NCBI GenBank assembly: GCA_029582265.1
Contig: CM055816.1
Location: 85,401,314-85,465,313 of the forward strand
Direction of reading: 5' to 3'
Length of the DNA stretch: 64,000 nt
Source: Zoroaster sp. YZ-2022
Lineage: Eukaryota; Echinodermata; Asteroidea; Forcipulatida; Zoroasteridae
Below the pieces are notes generated by a model. That model was not told where the DNA came from and made no database searches. It saw only the letters and a list, made by a program, of their open reading frames with translations. This document shows, piece by piece, positions 1 to 13,100 of this stretch. Both the position numbers and the translations under genes were made by a program. The number at the start of each line of letters is the position of its first letter. The first letter of the stretch is position 1.

Positions 1-59
1 TTATTACTGTATTCAGCTAGGGGTTCGGATATAAAAAAAATGGCATATTTGTTTGTAAT

Positions 60-895
60 GTGGGGAGTGGGTGGTGTGGGATTTGGTGGGGTGTAGGGAG
101 GTTGGAGTGGGATTTGGTGGTGTGAGAAGGATGGTGTGGGGGATTTGGTGGTGTGGGGGATTGTGGGGGATTCGGTGGTGTGGGATTCGGTGGTGTGGGC
201 TGTGGGGATGGTAGTGTGGGATTTGGTAGTGTGGGATTTGGTAGTGTGGGATTTGGTAGTGTGGGATTTGGTAGTGTGGGATTTGGTAGTGTGGGCATTT
301 GGTAGTGTGGGGATAGTTGGTGTGGGGGATGGTGGTGGTGTGGGTGGGGGTGGGTGGTGTGGGATTTGGTGGTGTGGGGAATGGTGGTGTGGGGAATGGT
401 GGTGTGGGGAATGGTGGTGTGGGGAATGGTGGTGTGGGGAATGGTGGTGTGGGGAATGGTGGTGTGGGGAATGGTGGTGTGGGGAATGGTGGTGTGGGGA
501 ATGGTGGTGTGGGGAATGGTGGTGTGGGGAATGGTGGTGTGGGGAATGGTGGTGTGGGGAGTGGTGGTGTGGGGAGTGGTGGTGTGGGGAGTGGTGGTGT
601 GGGGAGTGGTGGTGTGGGGAGTGGTGGAGTGGGGAGTGGTGGAGTGGGGAGTGGTTGAGTGAGGAGTGGGATTTAGTGGTGTGGGGAATGGTGGTGTGGG
701 GAATGGTGGAGTGGGGAGTGGGATTTAGTGGAGTGGGGAGTGCGATTTAGTGGTGTGGGGGATGGGTACACGTGGTGTGGGAGTGGGTGGTGTCTGATTT
801 GGTGGTGTGGGGATGGGTCATGTGGGGTGTGGGGAGTGAGTGGGGTGTGGGGAGTGAGTGGGGTGGGTGGGGTGGGGGATGATGGAAGAAATGGG
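60..895. repeat. G-rich 15-bp minisatellite
   Basis: A tandem array of GGTGGTGTGGGGAAT-type units is nearly perfect from about 360 to 660 and degenerates into TTTGGT- and GAGTG-containing variants on either side. The plus strand is very G-rich and C-poor. It lies in the intron after EGF exon 15, and the plus strand is the template for that gene. Long open frames here (for example 136-750) are only by-products of the repeat. Confidence 0.93.
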
Positions 896-1072
896 TACAT
901 GTGAAAGGTACATAATGAAGCGGAATGTACAAGGGGGTGGAAGGAATTGATGAGTGGGAAGAATGGGTGCATGAGTTGAACTGATGGAACAGAAAGTTAA
1001 ATTAATCACCAACAAACACACTTGATAGTAATAATATGTTTCCTTGAATGATAAAAGTGCTTGAATAAAAAC

Positions 1073-1174
1073 CTTTTTGTTGGCAGAATTCTCCACTGAA
1101 TCCTGATTGACAGAGACATTCACCATTCACACACAGCCCATTATTTTCACATGGTCTACTACATCCAACAGTTG
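1073..1174 (-). CDS. EGF-like exon 15 (last exon seen)
   Basis: The 102-nt exon follows AATTACAG and encodes CENNGLC and CQSGFSGEFC. The only available donor is GTTTTT, much weaker than the others (mostly GTAAGN). Phase is 1-1 if that donor is used, so more exons should lie beyond position 1. The GT-rich array occupies the rest of the window edge. Confidence 0.8.
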
Positions 1175-4100
1175 CTGTAATTCATAGAGAAGAACATTAA
1201 TCTAGTTAGTACAGTCTGACCTACTATTTGGCCAAAAACAAAAAGTCCCCTGTTTCTGGGGCAAGAAGCTAAGTACTTCCACATTTTTATGGTAAAAATC
1301 ATCAGAATTCTAACACTACATTACCTTTTTAGAAAGGCTATCATACTGTTACAGGATTAGGACTCACAAAAGACAGATTAGGAGGCCAGGTAGCCTGGGC
1401 CTTGCTGGACTTCTCAAACGCTTGGCTGTACCATGACTTTGGCCTTTCCTCCCTTAATTTGAGTATGTTATTACATAACTCTCTTAAAATGGGGAGAGGT
1501 CAATTGATGAGATCGTCTTTAAATTATTTTCAATTTTAATTTTGTTTACCAAATGTACATGTATATGACTGTAGTAACCTGAGGATTCAGTATTTCGTTA
1601 TAGCGCCCTCAATTGTTATGTCTGTGTTAGTTCTAAAGATGGCTTCCATCCAGTCAGTTATACATGTATATCAGAATAAATCCATTGTTGTATTCCCCAA
1701 ATAAGTTATGTTCCCTGTTATTCCTGTAGTTATAACAATGTTACATTGCTGCTATGTTAACATTGAAATAAAAGTCAGTGAAAAATGACCTCTGTTTACT
1801 GATTTTGACCTCTATAGCAACTTGCCACTAAAGTGTAGCTAGAGTAGGAGGGTGAGGGTCAGATTGGCATATTCACATTATGCATATTACAGCCCTCTAG
1901 TGGTGTAATGCACTTCTGTTCCAAGTCCGGGGGATTTCCTGGCACCATTTTGTATACGTACAAATGTATAAAGCATTATCGATTCAGTTCTATCACTTGA
2001 ATGATGAAAGAGACAGTATCGTCAAGATCAACAGGGCATGGAATCAAAGTGCTAGTTTTAGATTAACTCAATGACTGAAAACAATACCCCACATGATAAG
2101 GTCATATTACCGTTGCTGCTGCATAATATACAATGTAGAACAATCAGATAAATCAAGGATGGTTTTACAAATATTGTCTATTTACCTGGTGTTTCGCAGT
2201 TGTTACCAGTGAAACCGGTCACACACAAACAGAGTCCAGAAACACATATACCACCATTCAAGCAAGGTCCGTCACATTTTAAGCTCACTGTAAAGAAATT
2301 TTAAAAAGGTTTTTTTTTTTTTGTAAATCCAAAACCAAATAGTACATTTATTGATTTATCATCTATCTGTTTTAACTAGTCTACTCTAGCTGTCATCAGT
2401 CTCCTGGCGATGGCTACAGCACACTAGTTGGAGCACACTAGTTGGAGCACACTAGTTGAAACGTTGAGAACAAACCAACCGGCTCTTCTCAGAGCCATCA
2501 CTTCTTCCAAAAAGAGATTAATACATGGTGTACCCGAAATAACTATACAATCAACAATATCTATCTCCACCATGCAGAGTACAAATCCTACAACAATTCT
2601 CCTAAAGAAGAACAAAACAAAGTAATTGAAATGTCAAGCTTAAAGGGGCAGTATCGTCACAATCAGAGCAGACTTTCAAGAGGGCATGGAATCAGTGTCC
2701 TAGTTTAAGATGAACACAGTGACTGATAATTACTGGCTCTATGCTGCAGCAACAGTAACATGACTTTATCATGTGGGATATTATTTTCAGTCACCGAGTT
2801 AATCTAAAACTAGCACTCTGATTCCATGCCCTGTTGATCGTGACAATATTGTCCCTTTAAACATATAAACTCATATCACTCAAGCAATATTGCTTTCAAA
2901 TAGTTTCACTGCAAAACCTATTATTTTTAAATGGATTCATTACTTTAATATTAAAATAGCCCCAGTGACGTATTAAAGATTCTGTTAGTGCTGGCAAAAT
3001 ATAATAATGGATTCTTATAGACCATGTGACTTATTTACACTTTGCATGACCTTTAGAGTACCAGGGTGATTTCCCGCCAGGCAAAAGTGTATGTGTTTCT
3101 ATGCAGAGTTTGTACATTTTGTACAAACTCATCAATTTTTTTTAAAATTTTCAGATGAATAAGAATTGATATGTACAAAATGTAATATCAGGGACTTATT
3201 AAAAAATTAATCAAATTAAGAATTTTTCTGCTGATATCTCATAATATCAGATTTGATGGTTTCTTGTCATAGACCAGTGTACATTTGTTGGTTTCTTGTC
3301 ATAGACCAGTGTACATTTGATGGTTTCTTGTCATAGACCAGTGTACATTTGATGGTTTCTTGTCACAGACCAGTGTGCATTTGTTGGTTTCTTGTCATAG
3401 ACCAGTGTGCATTTGATGGTTTCTTGTCATAGACCAGTGTACATTTGATGGTTTCTTGTCATAGACCAGTGTACATTTGATGGTTTCTTGTCACAGACCA
3501 GTGTGCATTTGATGGTTTCTTGTCATAGACCAGTGTACATTTGATGGTTTCTTGTCACAGACCAGTGTACATTTGATGGTTTCTTGTCATAGACCAGTGT
3601 ACATTTGATGGTTTCTTGTCATAGACCAGTGTACATTTGATGGTTTCTTGTCATAGACCAGTGTACATTTGATGGTTTCTTGTCATAGACCAGTGTACAT
3701 TTGATGGTTTCTTGTCACAGACCAGTGTACATTTGATGGTTTCTTGTCATAGACCAGTGTACATTTGTTGGTTTCTTGTCACAGACCAGTGTACATTTGA
3801 TGGTTTCTTGTCATAGACCAGTGTACATTTGATGGTTTCTAGTCATAGACCAGTGTACATTTGTTGGTTTCTTGTCACAGACCAGTGTACATTTGATGGT
3901 TTCTTGTCACAGACCAGTGTACATTTGATGGTTTCTTGTCATAGACCAGTGTACATTTGATGGTTTCTTGTCACAGACCAGTGTACATTTGTTGGTTTCT
4001 TGTCATAGACCAGTGTGCATTTGATGGTTTGTTGTCATAGACCAGTGTACATTTGATGGTTTCTTGTCATAGACCAGTGTACATTTGATGGTTTGTTGTC

Positions 4101-7100
4101 ATAGACCAGTGTACATTTGATGGTTTCTTGTCACAGACCAGTGTACATTTGTTGGTTTCTTGTCATAGACCAGTGTGCATTTGATGGTTTGTTGTCATAG
4201 ACCAGTGTACATTTGATGGTTTCTTGTCATAGACCAGTGTGCATTTGATGGTTTGTTGTCACAGACCAGTGTACATTTGATGGTTTTTTGTCACAGACCA
4301 GTGTACATTTGATGGTTTCTTGTCACAGACCAGTGTACATTTGATGGTTTCTAGTCATAGACCAGTGTACATTTGTTGGTTTCTTGTCATAGACCAGTGT
4401 ACATTTGATGGTTTCTTGTCACAGACCAGTGTACATTTGATGGTTTCTTGTCACAGACCAGTGTACATTTGATGGTTTCTTGTCACAGACCAGTGTACAT
4501 TTGATGGTTTCTTGTCACAGACCAGTGTACATTTGATGGTTTCTTGTCACAGACCAGTGTACATTTGATGGTTTCTTGTCATAGACCAGTGTACATTTGA
4601 TGGTTTCTTGTCACAGACCAGTGTACATTTGTTGGTTTCTTGTCATAGACCAGTGTACATTTGATGGTTTCTTGTCATAGACCAGTGTACATTTGATGGT
4701 TTCTTGTCACAGACCAGTGTACATTTGATGGTTTCTTGTCACAGACCAGTGTACATTTGATGGTTTCTAGTCATAGACCAGTGTACATTTGTTGGTTTCT
4801 TGTCACAGACCAGTGTACATTTGATGGTTTCTTGTCACAGACCAGTGTACATTTGATGGTTTCTTGTCATAGACCAGTGTACATTTGATGGTTTCTAGTC
4901 ATAGACCAGTGTACATTTGATGGTTTCTTGTCATAGACCAGTGTGCATTTGATGGTTTCTTGTCATAGACCAGTGTACATTTGATGGTTTCTTGTCATAG
5001 ACCAGTGTACATTTGATGGTTTCTTGTCACAGACCAGTGTACATTTGATGGTTTCTTGTCATAGACCAGTGTACATTTGATGGTTTCTTGTCACAGACCA
5101 GTGTGCATTTGATGGTTTCTTGTCACAGACCAGTGTACATTTGATGGTTTCTTGTCATAGACCAGTGTACATTTGATGGTTTCTTGTCATAGACCAGTGT
5201 ACATTTGATGGTTTCTTGTCATAGACCAGTGTACATTTGATGGTTTCTTGTCATAGACCAGTGTACATTTGATGGTTTCTTGTCACAGACCAGTGTACAT
5301 TTGTTGGTTTCTTGTCACAGACCAGTGTACATTTGATGGTTTCTTGTCATAGACCAGTGTACATTTGATGGTTTCTAGTCATAGACCAGTGTACATTTGT
5401 TGGTTTCTTGTCACAGACCAGTGTACATTTGATGGTTTCTTGTCACAGACCAGTGTACATTTGATGGTTTCTTGTCATAGACCAGTGTACATTTGATGGT
5501 TTCTAGTCATAGACCAGTGTACATTTGATGGTTTCTTGTCATAGACCAGTGTGCATTTGATGGTTTCTTGTCATAGACCAGTGTACATTTGATGGTTTCT
5601 TGTCATAGACCAGTGTACATTTGATGGTTTCTTGTCACAGACCAGTGTACATTTGATGGTTTCTTGTCATAGACCAGTGTACATTTGATGGTTTCTTGTC
5701 ACAGACCAGTGTGCATTTGATGGTTTCTTGTCACAGACCAGTGTACATTTGATGGTTTCTTGTCATAGACCAGTGTACATTTGATGGTTTCTTGTCATAG
5801 ACCAGTGTACATTTGATGGTTTCTTGTCATAGACCAGTGTACATTTGATGGTTTCTTGTCATAGACCAGTGTACATTTGATGGTTTCTTGTCACAGACCA
5901 GTGTACATTTGTTGGTTTCTTGTCACAGACCAGTGTACATTTGATGGTTTCTTGTCATAGACCAGTGTACATTTGATGGTTTCTAGTCATAGACCAGTGT
6001 ACATTTGTTGGTTTCTTGTCACAGACCAGTGTACATTTGATGGTTTCTTGTCACAGACCAGTGTACATTTGATGGTTTCTTGTCATAGACCAGTGTACAT
6101 TTGATGGTTTCTTGTCACAGACCAGTGTACATTTGATGGTTTCTTGTCATAGACCAGTGTACATTTGATGGTTTCTAGTCATAGACCAGTGTACATTTGA
6201 TGGTTTCTTGTCATAGACCAGTGTACATTTGATGGTTTCTTGTCATAGACCAGTGTACATTTGATGGTTTCTTGTCACAGACCAGTGTACATTTGATGGT
6301 TTCTTGTCATAGAACCAGTGTACATTTGATGGTTTCTTGTCATAGACCAGTGTACATTTGATGGTTTCTTGTCATAGACCAGTGTACATTTGATGGTTTC
6401 TTGTCATAGACCAGTGTACATTTGATGGTTTCTTGTCATAGACCAGTGTACATTTGATGGTTTCTTGTCATAGACCAGTGTACATTTGATGGTTTCTAGT
6501 CATAGACCAGTGTACATTTGATGGTTTCTTGTCATAGACCAGTGTACATTTGTTGGTTTCTTGTCACAGACCAGTGTACATTTGATGGTTTCTTGTCATA
6601 GACCAGTGTACATTTGATGGTTTCTTGTCATAGACCAGTGTACATTTGATGGTTTCTTGTCATAGACCAGTGTACATTTGATGGTTTCTTGTCACAGACC
6701 AGTGTACATTTGTTGGTTTCTTGTCATAGACCAGTGTACATTTGATGGTTTCTTGTCATAGACCAGTGTACATTTGATGGTTTCTTGTCATAGACCAGTG
6801 TACATTTGATGGTTTCTTGTCACAGACCAGTGTACATTTGATGGTTTCTTGTCATAGACCAGTGTACATTTGATGGTTTCTTGTCATAGACCAGTGTACA
6901 TTTGATGGTTTCTTGTCATAGACCAGTGTACATTTGATGGTTTCTTGTCATATACCAGTGTACATTTGATGGTTTCTTGTCACAGACCAGTGTACATTTG
7001 ATGGTTTCTTGTCACAGACCAGTGTACATTTGATGGTTTCTTGTCATAGACCAGTGTACATTTGATGGTTTCTTGTCACAGACCAGTGTGCATTTGATGG

Positions 7101-10100
7101 TTTCTTGTCATAGACCAGTGTACATTTGATGGTTTCTAGTCATAGACCAGTGTACATTTGATGGTTTCTTGTCATAGACCAGTGTACATTTGATGGTTTC
7201 TTGTCACAGACCAGTGTACATTTGATGGTTTCTTGTCATAGACCAGTGTACATTTGATGGTTTCTTGTCATAGACCAGTGTACATTTGATGGTTTCTTGT
7301 CATAGACCAGTGTACATTTGATGGTTTCTTGTCACAGACCAGTGTACATTTGATGGTTTCTTGTCATAGACCAGTGTACATTTGATGGTTTCTTGTCATA
7401 GACCAGTGTACATTTGATGGTTTCTTGTCATAGACCAGTGTATATTTTGTGCCCGGCACAGTTTAACCTAAACCTTTTGGGCTCTTTTGTAAATATGTGA
7501 TGTCAAAGAAAGTCATCTTCACCCCAATGTGATGTTCAATATAATGGTGTTCTTACCTGGTGTGTCACAGAAGATACCGGTGTAATCTTCCGTGCAGCGA
7601 CATCCATCCATACTACAGCTACCACCATTCTGACAAATTGGGCTGCATTCCGGCTCTTAATGATAAAAAAAAATTAAATAACAATTTCAATAAAGCATTA
7701 CCGAAATTTCAGTTTTAGCGCTAAAACCATGTGTTTATCTGAACTATCAGGGTTCTGAAAAGAACCTTTTCTGGCAACTCGTATCTCAACTATCGATAAC
7801 TGAGACAATGGTTCATGGAAAACCAAAATCAGGCAACTCGTTTCTCAACTATCGCCACCCAACAAACAGTAGATAACTGTCCTTCTACATTAGTTAATTG
7901 GCCAAGTACAAGCCGGAATAGTGAGAACGTGAGGTAAGTGAGAACATGGCTCAGGGAAAACCATATGGTCTTCTTTACATTTCAATTAGTATGCTCTAAT
8001 CACCGTCAGTTTTAAAATTAGGTGTCACCTTTATAAAAACACAAATTCCTGAAGTAATGATGTCATCTTAAGAAAATCAATGAACCATTTTTTAAGTGTT
8101 GCATCATAGAACAAAACTGAAACAAAGAAATATACAACTCAAAACAATTTAGGGAACACCGGATGTTACTGCAAGAGGTGGTCACACCCGTTATTGAAAT
8201 GTTCCATGAACCGGGATTTTCATTTGCAACCCCCTCTCTCTTTCAGTAGTCATGTCATGAAATGTGTAATCACTACATGCATCCTTTATCATCTGTTTCA
8301 TTGTGCAGTTGTTTCTCATCAATTCTGTGAAACATTGTGTTTATCTGAAATAAATGATCTTGCTTTAACTGAGATTATTCCAGTGTTCCCTAAAATTGTT
8401 TTGAGTAGTATATAACCAGCTGCAAACGTGTTATCACACTTTAATACTCTGTTGGTAATTTCACAGGGCCAATTTCAATGAGCTGCTAAGCTGAAAATTA
8501 TGCTAAGCAAATATAAAACAGACTACCAGGCAAAATGCATACATTTTATATGAAAGCTTGGTTGGTAATCAAAGAAATTCCGCTTAGCAAATTTTGTTGG
8601 TAAGCAATTTTATCTTCCCAGAGCATCCTGTACGAAATGTTGAGTTGTTAAATCACTGGTTCTTCTCAGAACAATCACATTCTTGTTAGAGAATTTACAT
8701 GGTGCTCGGTAATTTTACTTCCTCTCGAATCCTGTGAAAAATCTTTAAGGCCCCCAAAAAAGTCTCCGGTTTCTGGTCACCACGCACGTCGCCTCAGACC
8801 TGTGTTTCTTTCTTTTTTTTGCTATAAAACGATGTCCAATTGCAGCCAAAATTGCTGGATCGATTGGAATTCTGCCATGCCGTGCTGTGTTTTAAACGAC
8901 TTTTGCACAAAGGGGTATGCCAAGTTTGTGAGGCCTCTCTTAGCCACCATACGTTCTATAATGGGAAATTTGGTCCTCGCGTATACATGTATCACATATT
9001 TCCCTGTTGGCAAAAGAAAAAAAAGATTTAAAAAAAAAAAAAAGCGCATCACCGCACCGATTTTGAAGCCGACTGATAACCAGAAACTGGAGACTTTTTT
9101 GGGGGGCCTAAATCTGTCTTTACTGTATGATATCTTACCTATGACACTGACATGAAATGTATTTATGATGACTCCTACATTACAGGTGTACGTCCCAGCA
9201 TCCGAAGGCTGCACGTTTTTGATAACTAACTGGTTCATAGTTAAGTTTAGATTCTGTGTGTATACTCGATCAGTTCCATCTAAATCAAACAAAAGAAATA
9301 CAATGTCTGTTGGAACCACATTGTTGTAATCAAACATTAACCCTAACCCCCTAGGTATTCTGGCTAGGAACCTTCCTGAATCCTCCAAAATCCAGTGCAC
9401 TTTTGGAAACATGCCCTCATCTTCAAAATGCACCATGCATTTTCGTTGATCTTTCATATTTAGCACTTATGGCCTGTACTTCTTGCCAGGTAGTAATTTT
9501 TTGTCCCATTTTATCATTTTCCAATAGTGCCGAGTTTTTCCCCAAAAATTGCCCCTTGGAGGATTTTGCAGGATGTGGGGTAGTTAGGGTTAAAAGAAAT
9601 CATTTCTAAATATAGACATAAGACACAGGCAGATGTAGAGTTTCAGAGGAAGAGCCAATTAGGAAATTATATTATGGCTCAACTACTCCACAAAAATGTT
9701 ACATACACTGCTGCTAAAAATGATTTTTTGTTCTTGTTTTTTTTTTTCATTATTTTTTTTTTGGGGGGAGGAAGTGGGAAGAATATGAAACCCTATGTTA
9801 TCATAAAAAGGACTGATGTGCCAATCCAACTGTGGGCCTTTATTGGATCTGAGTGGATTTCAAAACCAGGTTCACTTCGCAAAAGGGAAGGAAAGTACCA
9901 CACTTTGTTGCGGTCACAGCCTACAGAGGGCGCTATACACTCTAAGTAGTGGCTATCACAGGGCTCATGTAAAAGGGAGTTTTAGCATATGTCCAGTCCG
10001 CGCATGCTATTATCTCCATTCAAGGGTTAACGGTTACAAGGGAAACGTTTCCACGTTTCCACTGGAAAACGGTAGATCAAAAACTCATTTTTCAGATTGA

Positions 10101-13100
10101 AAAACACGTCATACTAAATGGTAAATTCAGTAAGGTTATCCAAAAAAGTATAAATTTTGGAAGGTTTGCCACAGAATAGAAGGAAGTGGAAAGCATTTTC
10201 AGTAAAATCACTTTATTTAACAGGACAATATCGTCACGATCAGAGCAGACTTTCAACAGGGCATGGAATCAGTGTCCTAGTTTAAGACGAACACAGTGAC
10301 TGAAAATAACTGGCTCATTTATGCAGCAGCAACGGTAATATGACCTTATCATGTGGGGTATTGTTTTCAGTCATTGAGTTAATCTAAAACTAGCACTCCG
10401 ATTCCATGCCCTGTTGATCTTGATGATACTGTCTCTTTCATCATTCAAGTGATAGAAATGAATCGATAATGCTTTATACATTTGTACGTATACAAAATGG
10501 TGCCAGGAAATGCCCTGAACTTGAAACAGAAGTGCATTACACCACGGCTATAATATGCATAACGTGAATATGCCAATCTGACCCTAACCCTCCTACTCTA
10601 GCTACACTTTAGTGGCACTTGCTATAGAGGTCAAAATCAGTCAATTGCCCGTTTTGACTGTTGACACAAATATGCACACAGGGACATTTTGACTGGTTTT
10701 TACTGTCATTGTCATTACAATGCTTTTACCAGTCAAAAACGGTTGACTCATTTTAACCTGTAAAATGTACTTACTACACGTAAGGTTTGACAGTGTTTGA
10801 CTTTTAAGTGCACTAGATATACCTTGGCAAGTATATCAACATTTTGACTGATTTTGACCCTTGTAGTCATAGAATGGTTAATTACACTATGAAAATATTA
10901 ACCCTCCTACTATAGCTGCACTTTAGTGGCAAGTAGCTACAGTGGTCAAAACCAGTCAACTGCCTGTTTTGACTGTTGACCCAAATGTGCACACAGGGGC
11001 ATTTTTGACTGGTTTTACTGTCATTTTGACCACCCTGAACAATACCAGACAATGCTTTTACCACTCAAAAATGGTTGACTCATTTTGACCTGTAAAATGT
11101 ACTTATTACTACACGTAAGGTTTGACAGTGTTTGACTTTTAAGTGCACTAGATATACCTTGGCAAGTATCAACATTTTGACTGATTTTGACCCTTGCAGT
11201 CACAAAAGGGTTAATGCATAAAGTTGGTGATATCCCCATTTGAATAACATAAAGTACCTGCACGCATTGCAATGCGATGATTACTAGGGTCAGACCACCA
11301 GGGACGGGACGTCCTCTGACCTCCAATGAACTCACAAGTCACTCTCAGCTCATCTCCTATCATTGGCGGTGTTTTCGGGTTTGAGATGATGTACAAGAAG
11401 TACCCATCGCCAACTAATAAAAACCAAAATGTCAGTTATTAATTTTATACAAATAAAGATTATTTAACCATGAAAGAAACGCAGAGATCTGAGAAAGATT
11501 ATATGAATGATATTGGTCCAGTCACAAGGGGTAATATTGTAAAACGCATTGGGACATTATGTGCAATGCGGTAAATAATAATGAAATGTTATTATGTGAA
11601 GAAAAAAAACTGAAGTTTGATATGTTGGTAAAACTTGTAGCTGAAGAGGATAAGTAAAACTAATTGCGGTGACACCATGTGAAATTCTCAATTTAGTAGT
11701 AATTAGTTCTGAAAAGAACTGGAAGTTACAACTCGACATTTCAATCAGTATGCTCTGATCGTCTCCTGAAGACGATCAGAGCATACTGATCGAAACATTG
11801 AGTTGTAACCTCCAGTTTGATATGTTCATATAAGTGCCCACAACAAAATGGGCCAAATTTTATTTATCAAAATTTAAATCTTGAACAAGTTTAGATTATT
11901 CTACCATGCACAAATGGATACATATCACAGACTTTTTCTGTCAATTCCAAGCAGACTTGTGCTTGAGTTCGCAGTGTCGAATCTGGAATCTGAGTCCAAG
12001 TCACGAGTCAGGAAGATCAAGTCTGAGTCACAAAGGTCAAGTGTGACTCAGAAAGGTCGAGTCCAAGTCATTAAGGTCGAGTCCGAATCAAGAGTCCTTT
12101 GTTATATTGGTGTTACCTTTAACATTGCATGATGGATAAGTGAATCCGATTGGACAACGACATCTACCATTGCGACATGTTCCTCCATTCTGACATGGTG
12201 ATTGACATTCAGGTACTGTCAGTGAATAAAATATATGTTTAGTTGAAATTGGAAAGGACAGTGTGGCTTGTATGCAATATATGTTGGTTTAATACATATT
12301 GGAACTTGTGGATGAGAGTGGCTTCCATGTGTTGGAGGGTTAACTTACCTGGTAAGTAGACTTCACAGAATCTACCAATGTATCTCTCTGGACATAGACA
12401 GAGTCCTTCTATACACTGACCGCCGTTTTCACATGGAATATCACAATCTGTAACTACACAAAGATTTCAGAAAAAACAATATACTGAATCTAAGATCATA
12501 TTTCTTTCTAATTAACCCTAACCTTCCCAAATCCTCCAAAATCCTCTTTGCCAAAGTGAAGGATTTTGAAGGATTGAGGTTACATGCTACATGCTCTTTG
12601 CTAAAGTGAAGGATTTTGGACGATTGAGGTTATTATATTTTTTAGGCATACTTGCCTTTCCATGGTACATGTACATCCATGTTTGTTGTAGTGATTGCAA
12701 GGTCAGTGCTTGAGTCAGTGGACACTATTTATTGCTCCATGCATGCAGGGAGGGTCCCTGGCCATGTACATGTATCACAGATTAGAAACACATGTGTGCA
12801 TACATGTCATGTGCTTGCTTTTCTTGCTTGCTTGTTACAATATGTACGGAAATGAATTTGATGGGTTGTACAATAAATTCATTTTGGTACTTTGATTATT
12901 AAACCAAGCTTCTCAAAAAAAAATTCTGAAATAATGTATCTCATTTTGAAATAATTGTTTTACTTTTTAAAAGGAAATTATCAAATGTTCAAACGAAAAC
13001 CTCCGGAAATTGTAGGTAAAACACGAGGTAGGGCTTTGTAGGGGGATGATTTCACCCCGCCTTGTTCACCAAATCCCTACTGAATCCGCACAGCTAACAA

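Noticed and set aside
136..970. Long open frames on both strands (up to 204 codons, Trp/Val- or Pro/Thr-rich)
   Set aside because: They are direct products of a 15-bp repeat, which keeps all frames open; no domain, start context or splice logic.
3250..7441. Possible CRISPR-like array
   Set aside because: Units are contiguous with no variable spacers, and the sequence is animal intron DNA; it is a minisatellite.
8194..8415. 73-codon open frame with a near-identical partner at 44,862
   Set aside because: Both lie inside copies of one TA-type MITE; shared identity reflects the element, not a protein.
8748..9110. An 8-bp target duplication for the GGCCCCC-ended element
   Set aside because: AAATCTT-like words occur on both sides but are out of register with the inverted-repeat ends, so superfamily assignment is left open.
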